14,585 nt of DNA from a bacterium (GCA_011046315.1 DSAU01000295.1:1-14585), one strand, 5' to 3'. Positions 1-8,350 are shown, numbered from the stretch's first letter. Notes: generated from the letters alone by a model not told the origin. Translations and numbers: made by a program.

Positions 1-1
1 G

Positions 2-118
2 CAGGCGCTGGTGCTGCGTCCACTTCGGCAAAATTCAAGACGAATAGTGATCGAAACCGACGATGGCCATCGCTGGCGCTGGCCGCTGGAATGGGTGACT
101 CCCATTTCCGGAAAATGA
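2..118 (+). CDS. C-terminal end of an upstream gene (partial, unrecognised)
   Basis: Reading frame 2 is open from the window edge to a TGA at 116-118 and gives 38 residues ending in [11 protein letters not shown]. The mix of charged and aromatic residues ([16 protein letters not shown]) looks like a folded beta-rich C-terminus. Frame 1 is also open, to a TAA at 130-132, but its composition ([10 protein letters not shown] at the start, basic end) is less protein-like. No family can be named from so short a piece. It ends 70 bases before the symporter start, so co-transcription is possible. Confidence 0.4.
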
Positions 119-188
119 AAAAAATCGGTTAATGTGCCCTTGATTTTAATTATAAAGCACGAGTGGATCTGAATTACGCGGAGGAATT

Positions 189-1463
189 ATGAGGCGTCCG
201 AAGTTAGAGCTCTATACAAAAATTTTAATGGGATTGGTGCTCGGCGTCATTGTTGGAGTGATTGCCAACAAATTTGGTGCGGTCCAGTTTTTTTCGATCT
301 ACATCAAGCCTTTTGGCACTGCGTTTATTCGGCTGATCAGCATGATTGTAGTGCCGCTGGTGTTTGCGTCGTTGCTGGTAGGGACCGCCAGCCTTAACGA
401 CATTCGCAAGCTCGGCAGAATCGGCGGAAAAACGATACTGTTTTATTTGACCACCACCTCGCTTGCCATCGTCATCGGTTTGGTATCAGCCAATGTTTTC
501 AAGCCGGGTTCGGGATTAACAAAGGAAACTCAACAACAGCTATTGGCAAATTATGCAGAAGAAGCCGCCTCTAAAATCGATACCGCGCTGCAAAAACCGG
601 GGTTGGGCGAAACCCTGATCAATATCATTCCCAAAAATCCGATGGAATCTTTAGCCGGCGGCGAAATGCTGCAAATCATTTTCTTCGCTCTGATGCTGGG
701 TATCGCCATTACCATGATCTCCCGGGAACGGGCGGCGCCGGTCATTAAATTTTTTGAAGGAATAAACGACGCCATGATCAAGATGGTGCATATCATCATG
801 GAATTTGCACCTTACGGTGTTTTCGCATTGATCGCTTCCATCATTGGTGAATTCGGATTGGGGATTTTAGGACCACTGGCAAAATATTCGATCATCGTTG
901 TGGTCGGTTTGTTTTTACACGTCATTGTGATCTATTCAATCATGTTAAAAATCTTTACCAAGGTCAAAATTGTGGATTTCTTCAAGGGGATTCGTCCGGC
1001 GCAACTGATCGCGTTTAGTTCCAGCTCCAGCTCGGCGACATTGCCGGTGACCATGGAGTGCGTGGAAGAAAATATCGGCGTGTCCAGTGAAATTTCCAGT
1101 TTTGTGCTGCCGCTGGGCGCAACCATTAACATGGACGGAACCGCGCTTTATCAAGGCGTGGCTGCGGTTTTCATCGCCCAGGTCTTCGGTATGGATTTGA
1201 ACATAGGGCAACAGTTGACTATTGTTTTAACCGCGACGCTGGCGTCGATTGGCGCTGCCGGCGTTCCCGGTGTTGGCATGATTACCCTGACCATGGTTTT
1301 GAAAACAATCGGCGTGCCGCTGGAAGGAATTGCCTTAATTCTCGGCGTGGATCGAATACTGGACATGTGCCGAACCATTGTCAACATTTCCGGCGACGCA
1401 ACCTGCGCCACCGTTGTTGCGGCAACCGAAGGTCAAATTGAGCCAGTCAGCATTTACGACTGA
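189..1463 (+). CDS. Dicarboxylate/amino acid:cation symporter (DAACS family, GltP/GltT/DctA-like)
   Basis: This is an inner-membrane secondary transporter that takes up acidic amino acids or C4-dicarboxylates using Na+ or H+ gradients. At 424 aa it is full length for the family. The serine-rich tip of HP1 is seen at residues 277-282 (SSSSSS), the TM7 NMDGT motif at 314-318, the HP2 GAAGVPGVGMI segment near 355-365, and TM8 DRILDMCRTIVNISGD at 388-403. By the family alignment to GltPh, D392, R395, T396, N399 and D403 occupy the positions of D394, R397, T398, N401 and D405. R395 corresponds to the arginine that binds the side-chain carboxylate, which argues for an acidic substrate rather than a neutral amino acid. 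Glutamate/aspartate versus succinate/malate cannot be decided from sequence. The start ATG follows a good GGAGG-type ribosome site (GCGGAGGAATTATG). A 100-base gap separates it from the next gene. Confidence 0.93.
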   Translation: MRRPKLELYTKILMGLVLGVIVGVIANKFGAVQFFSIYIKPFGTAFIRLISMIVVPLVFASLLVGTASLNDIRKLGRIGGKTILFYLTTTSLAIVIGLVSANVFKPGSGLTKETQQQLLANYAEEAASKIDTALQKPGLGETLINIIPKNPMESLAGGEMLQIIFFALMLGIAITMISRERAAPVIKFFEGINDAMIKMVHIIMEFAPYGVFALIASIIGEFGLGILGPLAKYSIIVVVGLFLHVIVIYSIMLKIFTKVKIVDFFKGIRPAQLIAFSSSSSSATLPVTMECVEENIGVSSEISSFVLPLGATINMDGTALYQGVAAVFIAQVFGMDLNIGQQLTIVLTATLASIGAAGVPGVGMITLTMVLKTIGVPLEGIALILGVDRILDMCRTIVNISGDATCATVVAATEGQIEPVSIYD

Positions 1464-1563
1464 TGGACGCACAGTTGATAATTTTAATATGGCCGGTTTA
1501 ATGATAACGATTTTCACTGAGAATCAACGCCATCAACCACCAAAATAATCGCTGGGGCTTTCC

Positions 1564-2826
1564 ATGAAACTAACAAAAGCAAGAAACATCAAAAAGGCTT
1601 TGAAATATTTTGATCCCCAAAAGCCGTTGTGGGATTGGCGGGAGCTGCTTAGCTTTTACGTGCCCCGAAACGGCAATCATCTCGATGAAATGCAACGCAT
1701 CTTTTTAAGCGCATCGGATTTCCCAAAGCTGCTTTTTTCCGGACCGCCCGGCTGTGGCAAAGCAACTGAATTGGCAAAATTGCGCGAAAGTTTGATGACT
1801 AAATTTCACGTTGTGCTGATTTCTGCCAAACAAATGACCAACAACTTTGAGGTAGCGCCCGAAATTGTACTGGGTACAATATTAAGGCATATCGGTGATG
1901 TTGTTAAAAAGAAAAATGAAAAGTTTTTTAAACAAGAGATCGAACCGTTGATAAACCGAACGCTCGGTTGGGAAACCAAAATTGCCGATGTGGACCCAGC
2001 AGATAGAAAGCTGGATTTCAGCAGTTTTGAAAAGCATGAAAAGGGAGAGGCGTCTTTTCGGGGAGAGTTCAAGCTCGTTTCAAAAACAATAGGACGTCCC
2101 ACGGCCAACGAAATCATAATTGCAATCAACAAAGCTAGCGCCGAGTTGGCGAGCCGACGCTTCCTGGTTTTTAGTGGGAAAAAGGTACTGTTGTTGATGG
2201 CGGATATGGACAAACTTGAATTTGAAAGTGCGCGCAATATTTTTATCAAGTCGTTTCTTCATTTCATAAAAATTGATTGCTGCGCGGTTTTCACCCTCCC
2301 GCTGGCGATTAAATACGATCCGGATTTTGTGCGCATGTACCGTAATTTTTCCGGAATCTATTATCTGCAAAACTATCAAACTTATAATCGTGAAGGTGAT
2401 ATTAATTATCAGGACAGACAAAAACTGAGCGAAGTCATTTATAATCGGCTCCACAGAGATATCATTTATCCAGAGGTCGTCGATAGAGTGATTCGATTAA
2501 GCGGCGGAATTCTGTTCGAGTTGATCAATATTATCCGCCATTGTTGCATCATCGCATTACGGGAAAAAATCAACTACATCGATGCAGAGGTACTGGATGA
2601 AGCCATCGAACGAATTCGATCCAACTATCGCATTGCATTAAACGAGTCTGACATCAAAAATTTGCGGCTCATTCACCAACAGAAAACATTCTCGGACACG
2701 ACGAGTTTAACCAGATTGTTGAACCAATACAGCATTACTGAGTACGGAAGCGGGGATAACGCCTGGTACGATGTGAATCCGGTTTTACTGCCCGTTTTAA
2801 CAAAATATGAAATCGCAGAAGAATAA
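1564..2826 (+). CDS. AAA+-type P-loop ATPase, function unknown
   Basis: I do not recognise a named family. A Walker A motif lies at residues 60-68 (GPPGCGKAT) and a Walker B-like strand at 208-219 (VLLLMADMDKLE, with D214 and D216). A hydrophobic strand ending in a polar residue near 241-245 (AVFTL) could be sensor 1. A GG-containing helix at 314-325 (GGILFELINIIR) resembles the sensor-2/lid region of ORC/Cdc6-like and STAND-like ATPases. Residues about 360-415 could form a winged helix (inference). There is no signal peptide and no membrane helix, so it should be cytoplasmic. A charged insertion around 110-170 separates Walker A and B. The ribosome site before the ATG is weak (GGGG, 1554-1557 region). 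The cupin gene follows after 15 bases, so the two are probably one transcript. Possible roles include a regulatory or DNA-associated ATPase; nothing in the sequence decides it. Confidence 0.8.
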   Translation: MKLTKARNIKKALKYFDPQKPLWDWRELLSFYVPRNGNHLDEMQRIFLSASDFPKLLFSGPPGCGKATELAKLRESLMTKFHVVLISAKQMTNNFEVAPEIVLGTILRHIGDVVKKKNEKFFKQEIEPLINRTLGWETKIADVDPADRKLDFSSFEKHEKGEASFRGEFKLVSKTIGRPTANEIIIAINKASAELASRRFLVFSGKKVLLLMADMDKLEFESARNIFIKSFLHFIKIDCCAVFTLPLAIKYDPDFVRMYRNFSGIYYLQNYQTYNREGDINYQDRQKLSEVIYNRLHRDIIYPEVVDRVIRLSGGILFELINIIRHCCIIALREKINYIDAEVLDEAIERIRSNYRIALNESDIKNLRLIHQQKTFSDTTSLTRLLNQYSITEYGSGDNAWYDVNPVLLPVLTKYEIAEE

Positions 2827-2841
2827 TTCAGGAGGTCTTTC

Positions 2842-3162
2842 ATGGCAAAAGTTTCGCTTTCTGACATGGCGGCGTTAATTAAAAACTATTGGGCGCCGTT
2901 GGATCTGTTTCAGGTCAACAATGTAAAAATACGCCTCGTTAAAATCAAGGGTAAATATCATTGGCACAAACACAACGATGAAGATGAGTTGTTCATCGTG
3001 TTAAAGGGCAAGTTAACAATTCATTTCAAAAACGGTAACGTTGTGTTACACGAAAACGAGGGCTACGTCGTCAGCAAGGGAACAGAACATCAAACTGAGG
3101 CAAAACATGAGACATTGGTGATGTTAGTGGAGCCGGAAACTATCGTAACCCCGGGCAACTAA
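2842..3162 (+). CDS. Small single-domain cupin protein
   Basis: This 106-aa protein is one cupin beta-barrel. Cupin motif 1 is clear at about residues 37-56: G-x4-H42-x-H44-x3-E-x6-G. Motif 2 is at about 72-86 (NEGYVVSKGTEHQ), with H83 as the expected last metal ligand. Two histidines, a glutamate and a further histidine would bind a divalent metal, as in other small cupins. The substrate is unknown; small cupins range from sugar isomerases and dioxygenases to non-catalytic ligand binders. The start is fixed by a strong ribosome site, AGGAGG at 2830-2835, seven bases before the ATG. The gene lies 15 bases after the ATPase stop, suggesting an operon, and its small size fits a sensor or accessory role, but that is inference. 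Confidence 0.9.
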   Translation: MAKVSLSDMAALIKNYWAPLDLFQVNNVKIRLVKIKGKYHWHKHNDEDELFIVLKGKLTIHFKNGNVVLHENEGYVVSKGTEHQTEAKHETLVMLVEPETIVTPGN

Positions 3163-3247
3163 GCTTTTTCGCCATTATGATTATGTTCCATTTTATCAGC
3201 AGAGTCATGTTTTTGCAGTTTAAAAAATTAATTTAGCAGGTATAGCA

Positions 3248-6200
3248 ATGAAAAAGAACTTTTGCTTTTTAACGCTGCTCTGCATCATTTTTTCGGTTGC
3301 TAATTTTGTAAAAGCAACCGACCAGTCACAGGTCGACCGGGTTTGTGCAAAGTTGGAACAAACATTAGCGGTTCGTTTTGACCATTGGAAATATAGCCCG
3401 CAAATGGCTGCCGACGTCTGGAAGCCCGGATACGATGATCAGCACTGGAAAACTCTGGCAATCCATGAATCGGTTTACCCAGATTCAGCATGGTTGCGGA
3501 AGACGATTGTTATTCCGAAACGGATTGCCGGACAAAAGGTTAACGGCGGTCAGCTCAAGCTGGTGGTTTCGGTGGATGATGCTGGAATTTGTTGGATTAA
3601 CAGTGAAAAGCGGGGGCTGTTTCAATGGGATGGTGAATTTGTCTTAACGGAAAACGCCCGGTCCGGTGAAATCTTTAACGTCGCTATTAAAGCCATTAAC
3701 ACCGGCGGACCAATGCGACTGCTGGAAGCCAAGCTGGAATGGGATCGTATTGCAGCCCTAACCGACAAAATCCAGGACTACATCACCAGCCTGAAGGTGG
3801 GACAAAAATTATTAAGCAGCGACACCTATTTGCGCACCGGCAGGGTCAAGCTGGACAGTGGGATCGATTTGAGCCGGACAGCGCCGCAATTGCGGTCTAA
3901 TTTAATGGACTCACTTGAAGCCGCCGCCGGTTTGACCGACCTTGCTGCCCTGGAGCAGGGGAATCTTGCTAAATTTGAAAGCTCGCTGCAAAAATCCCGA
4001 GATCGGCTCAAGCCGGTCGCTAATTTTGCAAAAAAGTTCACCCTGATTTTTGATTCCAATGCGCACATCGATTGCGCCTGGCTTTGGCGCTACTTGGAGA
4101 CGATCAACGTAACAAAAAATACTTTTAGCTCGGTGCTGGATATGATGGAGGCGCGGGCCGATTTTACCTACACCCAGAGTCAGGCGCATCTATACTGGTG
4201 GATCGAAGACATGTTTCCAGAAATTTTTCAGCGGATCAAACAGCGAGTTGTCGATGGCCGCTGGGAGCTGGTCGGCGGGATGTGGGTGGAGCCGGATTGC
4301 AATTTAATCTCCGGCGAATCCTGGGCGCGGCAACTTTTGTACGGAAAAAAATATTTTAAAGAGAAGTTCGGCGTCGATGTAAAAATCGGCTGGAATCCAG
4401 ATTCTTTCGGATACAACTGGAACATGCCGCAATTTTACCGCGACGCCGGAATTGATGCGTTCATCACCCAGAAAATTGGCTGGAACGACACCAACATGTT
4501 CCCCTATCGGCTTTTCTGGTGGGAAGCGCCCGATGGCGCCCGGTTGCTCACCTATTTTCCCAACAGCTACGTTAATGAGATAAAAAATCCGTTCGAGCTG
4601 GCGGATTGGCTGCGCCAGTTTGAAGCCAATACCGGCTTTAAAAAAATGCTGGTGCTCTACGGTGTGGGTGACCACGGCGGTGGCCCCGACATTGAAATGA
4701 TCAATCGCATCGGAAAACTAAAGCAACTGGATGTTTATCCGAACGTCGAATATGATACCGCGACCGATTATCTCCGCTGGATCCGCAGTCACGATTTAAC
4801 AGAGCTGCCGGTGTGGAATGATGAGCTCTATCTTGAGTATCATCGCGGAACTTACACCACCCAATCCAACACAAAAAAATTTAATCGCCAATCCGAAATT
4901 CAATTTGGCAATGCGGAACAATTGGCGTCAATCGCAAATCTATTGGGGCGTCGCTATCCGAAGTGGAATTTTTTCGAAGGCTGGCGCGGGGTGATGTTCA
5001 ATCAGTTTCATGACATTCTTCCCGGATCAAGTATTTATCCGGTTTACCAAGACTCCGACGAGCTGTACCGCAGCAGTCTGGAAATCGCCGAACATGAATT
5101 GAACCAATCATTGCTCTATTTAGCGCAACAGATCGACACCCGGGTCAAAGACAACGCCCGCCCGATATTAATCTATAATCCATTAGCATGGCAGCGAACC
5201 GATGTGGTGGAATTAACGCTTCCCAACGACCAAAAACAACTTTCAGTGCTAACCGAGGCTGGCGAACCCGTCCCATCACAAATTGTCGCCGCTGGAAAGT
5301 ACCACCACAAATTGCTGTTCATTGCCCAAAATGTACCGGCCACGGGTTATAAAATTTATCAGCTCAACCCGAAGAAAAACGCCCCTGCAACAACGTCGCT
5401 CAAAGCTGAGAACAATGAAATTCAGAATCAATTTTTCCATCTTTCGATTGATCCTGAAACCGGCTGGCTGAAATCAATAACCGACCGCCGGTCCGGCCGT
5501 GAATATCTTGCCGGCTTCGGCAACGAATTGCAACTATTTCAGGACACCCCCGACGCCTGGGATGCGTGGAACATTTGCCTTGGTGAGCGATTTCCCACTG
5601 TATTTCGCGGCGTTGAACTGGTCGAGTCCGGTCCGGTGCGCGCGGCGCTTCGAGTGAAACACGATTTCTTAAAACCGGGCGAAATCAAAAGCTATCCCAC
5701 ACCCAACAATCCGAATAGCTATTTCGTTCAAGACATTATTTTGTATGACGGGATTGATCGCATCGACTTTGTCACTCAGGCGGACTGGTGGGAGGAGCGG
5801 GTGATGTTAAAAGTTGCCTTTGAAACCGCGGCGCACAATGACGCCGCTTGCTTTGAAATACCTTTCGGGACAATCTACCGGCCCACCAACCGAAACACTG
5901 ACTGGGAAAAGGCGCGCTTCGAAGTCAGCCAGCAAAAATGGGCTGATTTGAGTGACGCCAGTCAGCAATTCGGAATCAGCCTGCTCAACTGTGCAAAGTA
6001 TGGCGGCGATGTCACCGGCAATGTGATGCGTTTGAGCTTACTGCGCTCACCAAAATGGCCCGACCCGATGGCTGACATGGGAAAGCATTCCATCGATTAC
6101 GCCCTATTTCCGCACCAGGGTAATTGGGAATCTGCCGGCGCCATGCGCAAGGGATATGAATATAATTATCCATTGATCGCGAAACTGGTTAACCCGAACC

Positions 6201-6517
6201 AAGGACATCTTCCACCATCGCATTCGTTCGTATCAGTGGAACCGGAAAATGTCATTTTGCACACAGTGAAAATAGCCGAAGCTGATCCAGTTTTTAACCC
6301 AAAAAAGTCGACCGACAATGTGAACGCCTGGGTGCTGCGGCTGTTTGAATATTGCGGCAAGCAGACAACGGCTGAAATTCGTTTTCACACCAGCGTTAAA
6401 CGCGCCGTCATATCGGATATTCTGGAAAATGTCGGCGATCAAATTCCGGTTGAAGACAACTTAATCCGATTAAAACTACCAGCGAACCGCATCATCACGA
6501 TTAAGGTTTGGTTATAA
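3248..6517 (+). CDS. Secreted alpha-mannosidase, glycoside hydrolase family 38
   Basis: GH38 enzymes are retaining, metal-dependent alpha-mannosidases that release mannose from N-glycan-type or other mannosides. The 1089-aa chain starts with a Sec signal peptide (about residues 1-24, MKKNFCFLTLLC...), so it acts in the periplasm or outside. A beta-sandwich region like those at the N-terminus of GH2-type enzymes covers about 40-165 (inference from DDAGICWIN and surrounding strands). The catalytic domain follows. It has H273 and D275 in NAHIDCAWLWR, the nucleophile D385 in WNPDSFG, a GDHGGGP motif at 474-480, and H588/D589 in NQFHDILPGSS. H273, D275, D385 and H588 match the four expected Zn ligands of the family. 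Beta domains fill the C-terminal 450 residues. Length is normal for GH38 with an extra N-terminal domain. An AGCAGG sequence precedes the ATG. An 85-base gap follows the cupin gene, so read-through from it is possible. Confidence 0.95.
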   Translation: MKKNFCFLTLLCIIFSVANFVKATDQSQVDRVCAKLEQTLAVRFDHWKYSPQMAADVWKPGYDDQHWKTLAIHESVYPDSAWLRKTIVIPKRIAGQKVNGGQLKLVVSVDDAGICWINSEKRGLFQWDGEFVLTENARSGEIFNVAIKAINTGGPMRLLEAKLEWDRIAALTDKIQDYITSLKVGQKLLSSDTYLRTGRVKLDSGIDLSRTAPQLRSNLMDSLEAAAGLTDLAALEQGNLAKFESSLQKSRDRLKPVANFAKKFTLIFDSNAHIDCAWLWRYLETINVTKNTFSSVLDMMEARADFTYTQSQAHLYWWIEDMFPEIFQRIKQRVVDGRWELVGGMWVEPDCNLISGESWARQLLYGKKYFKEKFGVDVKIGWNPDSFGYNWNMPQFYRDAGIDAFITQKIGWNDTNMFPYRLFWWEAPDGARLLTYFPNSYVNEIKNPFELADWLRQFEANTGFKKMLVLYGVGDHGGGPDIEMINRIGKLKQLDVYPNVEYDTATDYLRWIRSHDLTELPVWNDELYLEYHRGTYTTQSNTKKFNRQSEIQFGNAEQLASIANLLGRRYPKWNFFEGWRGVMFNQFHDILPGSSIYPVYQDSDELYRSSLEIAEHELNQSLLYLAQQIDTRVKDNARPILIYNPLAWQRTDVVELTLPNDQKQLSVLTEAGEPVPSQIVAAGKYHHKLLFIAQNVPATGYKIYQLNPKKNAPATTSLKAENNEIQNQFFHLSIDPETGWLKSITDRRSGREYLAGFGNELQLFQDTPDAWDAWNICLGERFPTVFRGVELVESGPVRAALRVKHDFLKPGEIKSYPTPNNPNSYFVQDIILYDGIDRIDFVTQADWWEERVMLKVAFETAAHNDAACFEIPFGTIYRPTNRNTDWEKARFEVSQQKWADLSDASQQFGISLLNCAKYGGDVTGNVMRLSLLRSPKWPDPMADMGKHSIDYALFPHQGNWESAGAMRKGYEYNYPLIAKLVNPNQGHLPPSHSFVSVEPENVILHTVKIAEADPVFNPKKSTDNVNAWVLRLFEYCGKQTTAEIRFHTSVKRAVISDILENVGDQIPVEDNLIRLKLPANRIITIKVWL

Positions 6518-6533
6518 TTGCAGCAATCTCCGC

Positions 6534-6554
6534 GCTTGCACAAAGCATTTTTTT
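6534..6554 (+). terminator. Weak possible intrinsic terminator after the mannosidase gene
   Basis: A short stem GCTT (6534-6537) / AAGC (6543-6546) with a five-base loop is followed by seven Ts (6548-6554), 17 bases after the mannosidase stop. The stem is only four base pairs, so termination efficiency would be low. Confidence 0.3.
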
Positions 6555-6598
6555 GAAAACAATAAATTATTTGCGATGGCAGTACGACCTCATTTGCT

Positions 6599-6728
6599 GG
6601 CGGAAATAGAAACTGATGCCATCGCTTTGATTGGAAAAAACATTAAAAATAGATGGCTTTATTTAAAAAGCTTATCATCTGTCAAATAGTCTTGTTATCA
6701 AGCGATGGCATCAGTCTACGTCTCCACC
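6599..6728. repeat. 130-base long imperfect palindrome with nested hairpin
   Basis: Positions 6599-6627 pair in register with 6700-6728 at 23 of 29 positions. The inner 16 are perfect: ACTGATGCCATCGCTT at 6612-6627 and its reverse complement at 6700-6715. Inside lies a second stem, AGATG-GCTT (6651-6659) with AAGC (6668-6671) and CATCT (6676-6680), interrupted by a TTAT bulge. Four of the six mismatches in the outer stem (6601/6726, 6605/6722, 6608/6719, 6611/6716) become G-U pairs if the minus strand is the RNA; only one does for the plus strand. A third partial copy of the motif, GCGATGGCA, is at 6573-6581, so 6573-6580 could pair alternatively with 6618-6625. It may be a MITE-like element or a structured minus-strand RNA; no open reading frame explains it. 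Confidence 0.6.
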
Positions 6729-6764
6729 TATGACTGAGATATTACCGACGGCAGAATTTATGGC

Positions 6765-6793
6765 TTGACTTTTTAAACAGATTCAACTATATT
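6765..6793 (+). promoter_or_regulatory. Sigma70-type promoter between mannosidase and beta-helix genes
   Basis: TTGACT at 6765-6770 and TATATT at 6788-6793 are separated by exactly 17 bases and lie in an AT-rich tract. Transcription would begin near 6800. The next large gene starts at 7147, which gives a leader of about 345 bases holding a 28-codon reading frame and a GC-rich multi-hairpin element. Confidence 0.5.
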
Positions 6794-6841
6794 TTTGACT
6801 GCAATTCATTGCTTCAATATTATCACTGATCAGAGGCGACG

Positions 6842-6928
6842 ATGGCTGGTTCTGACAGGGAAAACTTGCTCAAGATAAAACTTACACTAATGGATCAGCT
6901 ATGGGCGGCTGTTTATACAAAATATTAA
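6842..6928 (+). CDS. Possible 28-codon leader ORF (weak)
   Basis: An ATG at 6842, about 40 bases after the likely transcription start, opens a 28-residue frame (begins MAGSDRENLLKIK, ends AAVYTKY) that stops at 6926-6928. The sequence before it, CAGAGGCGACG, contains only a weak GAGG. No family is recognised. It is listed because it is the first ATG downstream of a good promoter and falls in a long gene-free interval. A chance ORF of this size is quite likely. Confidence 0.15.
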   Translation: MAGSDRENLLKIKLTLMDQLWAAVYTKY

Positions 6929-6973
6929 CTAATCACAGCGTAGTAATAGAGCGATTTAAGTTGTTGTAATTTC

Positions 6974-7034
6974 GGAGTGGAATCCCTTAATGTCCCGCTT
7001 CAGCGGGAAGCGGCGCATAAAGGAGCCGCACTCC
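6974..7034. repeat. GC-rich multi-hairpin element (three-way-junction shape)
   Basis: An outer stem of GGAGT (6974-6978) with ACTCC (7030-7034) encloses two hairpins. The first is TCCCGC (6993-6998), loop TTCA, GCGGGA (7003-7008). The second is GCGGC (7010-7014) with GCCGC (7025-7029). The block is markedly more GC-rich than the AT-rich leader around it. It resembles dispersed extragenic palindromic elements, but could also be a folded mRNA leader of the beta-helix gene. No known riboswitch consensus is recognised. Confidence 0.5.
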
Positions 7035-7146
7035 ACCTTCTATAAAAACGACAAATTTTTTATAATTACCACAGTTACCAAAATTTAGACAAAAAAAATA
7101 CAAAAAATGAGCAGTCCATTAATATTTTAGACGCCAGGAGGTTGAC

Positions 7147-8229
7147 ATGAAGAGATTATGTTTAACCACAATTGCCTTGTTCTGGATTGCACAAAACTGT
7201 TTCGCTGCTGATGAACTTACATTCGTTGAGATCGGTAACGTGGTATACGGTGCGAAAGCTGACGAACGCGGGCCGATTGGCGGGGGAAATGGCTATGCGA
7301 GCGCCATCACCAAGGGCGACTATATTGTGAACGATCTGGATGCCCTGTTAGACGCGCTCTCGAAAGCGAAACAGGGGCAGGTCGTTTTCATCCCCGGAAA
7401 TACTGAAATTGACCTGACCGCCCGCATCTACATTGAACAACTGGTACTTGAAGTCCCCGAAGGCGTTACTTTGGCCGGGGATCGTGGATACAGAAAATCC
7501 AAAGGCGCGTTGCTCTCCAGCGATGCACTGAAAACCCCGGTCATGATCCGCGCTGCTGGCCCCAACGTGCGCATCACCGGTCTGCGTATCCGTGGTCCGA
7601 ATCCCAAACGCTATCTCGACCATCATCGGCGGGCTTTTAGTTATGGGGGCGGCGGGCATGACTACTACTACAAGTTTCCCATTTCAAGGGGTATCACCAC
7701 TGAGCATCCCCATCTGCAGGTGGATAACTGCGAGATATCAGCCTTTGGACATGCCGGAATCCATCTCATCAAAGGGGATGGTCATCATATCCACCACAAC
7801 TTTATACACCATTGCCAGTACAACGGCCTGGGTTACGGCGTGAGTCTGAACACGGCGAATGCTCTGATCGAGTACAACCTGTTCGATTGGAACCGACATT
7901 CAATCGCAGGCACCGGACACCCCGGGAGCGGATACGTGGCCCGGCACAATATTGAACTCGGGGTGTCGCTGAGCCATTGCTTCGACATGCACGGTGGGCG
8001 TGATCCCAAGGATGGTACGAACATCGCGGGAACATCGATCGAGATTTACAACAATACATTCCGGGCTCCAGAGACACCTGTAGTGATTCGCGGAGTGCCC
8101 CAGGATAAATGCAAGATATACCACAACTGGTTCTTTAAACACCGAGAACCCGAAGAGGCCGTGCGAGCCTCCGCAAAGACCAGGGTCGAGAACAATGCCT
8201 ATGGCAACAAGCCCAGGGCAGCAAAGTGA
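7147..8229 (+). CDS. Secreted right-handed parallel beta-helix protein (polysaccharide-lyase-like)
   Basis: The 360-aa protein has a Sec signal peptide ending near CFA-ADE (cleavage after residue 20). It is probably periplasmic or extracellular. From about residue 75 onward it shows the stacked-rung pattern of beta-helices: VVFIPGNTEIDL, VTLAGDRGY, VRITGLRIRGPN, LQVDNCEISAFGHAGIHL, HHIHHNFIHHCQYNGLGYGV, NALIEYNLFDWNRHSIAG and IEIYNNTFRA. The region 210-222 is very histidine-rich (DGHHIHHNFIHHC), unusual for a purely structural rung, and could bind metal (inference). Pectate lyases and related polysaccharide lyases share this fold, but I cannot assign a substrate or catalytic residues. The start is set by AGGAGG at 7136-7141 just before the ATG. 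Together with the mannosidase it supports a glycan-use role. Confidence 0.85.
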   Translation: MKRLCLTTIALFWIAQNCFAADELTFVEIGNVVYGAKADERGPIGGGNGYASAITKGDYIVNDLDALLDALSKAKQGQVVFIPGNTEIDLTARIYIEQLVLEVPEGVTLAGDRGYRKSKGALLSSDALKTPVMIRAAGPNVRITGLRIRGPNPKRYLDHHRRAFSYGGGGHDYYYKFPISRGITTEHPHLQVDNCEISAFGHAGIHLIKGDGHHIHHNFIHHCQYNGLGYGVSLNTANALIEYNLFDWNRHSIAGTGHPGSGYVARHNIELGVSLSHCFDMHGGRDPKDGTNIAGTSIEIYNNTFRAPETPVVIRGVPQDKCKIYHNWFFKHREPEEAVRASAKTRVENNAYGNKPRAAK

Positions 8230-8271
8230 GCACGATTTTTCAACCGGACACAGCGCACAACAAGCCGGAGG

Positions 8272-8296
8272 CAGGCGACGGCTTATTGCCCGCCTG
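8272..8296 (+). terminator. Strong stem-loop after the beta-helix gene (no adjacent T-run)
   Basis: CAGGCG (8272-8277) pairs with CGCCTG (8291-8296). The stem continues with GGC (8280-8282) / GCC (8288-8290) after a two-base AC bulge, leaving the loop TTATT. It lies 43 bases after the stop codon. There is no T-run directly behind it, so it is either a factor-dependent terminator or a 3'-end stabilising hairpin. Confidence 0.4.
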
Positions 8297-8350
8297 ATCC
8301 GCACAGTGGTTTCCTTAAACTTCAACTAATTTTTTACTGGGAATTAATTG

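Noticed and set aside
121..156. Possible promoter with TATAAA before the symporter gene
   Set aside because: No acceptable -35 hexamer at 16-18 bases; not supportable.
1806..2454. Two long minus-strand ORFs inside the ATPase gene
   Set aside because: Antisense shadows; low-complexity Ser/Leu/Phe-rich translations.
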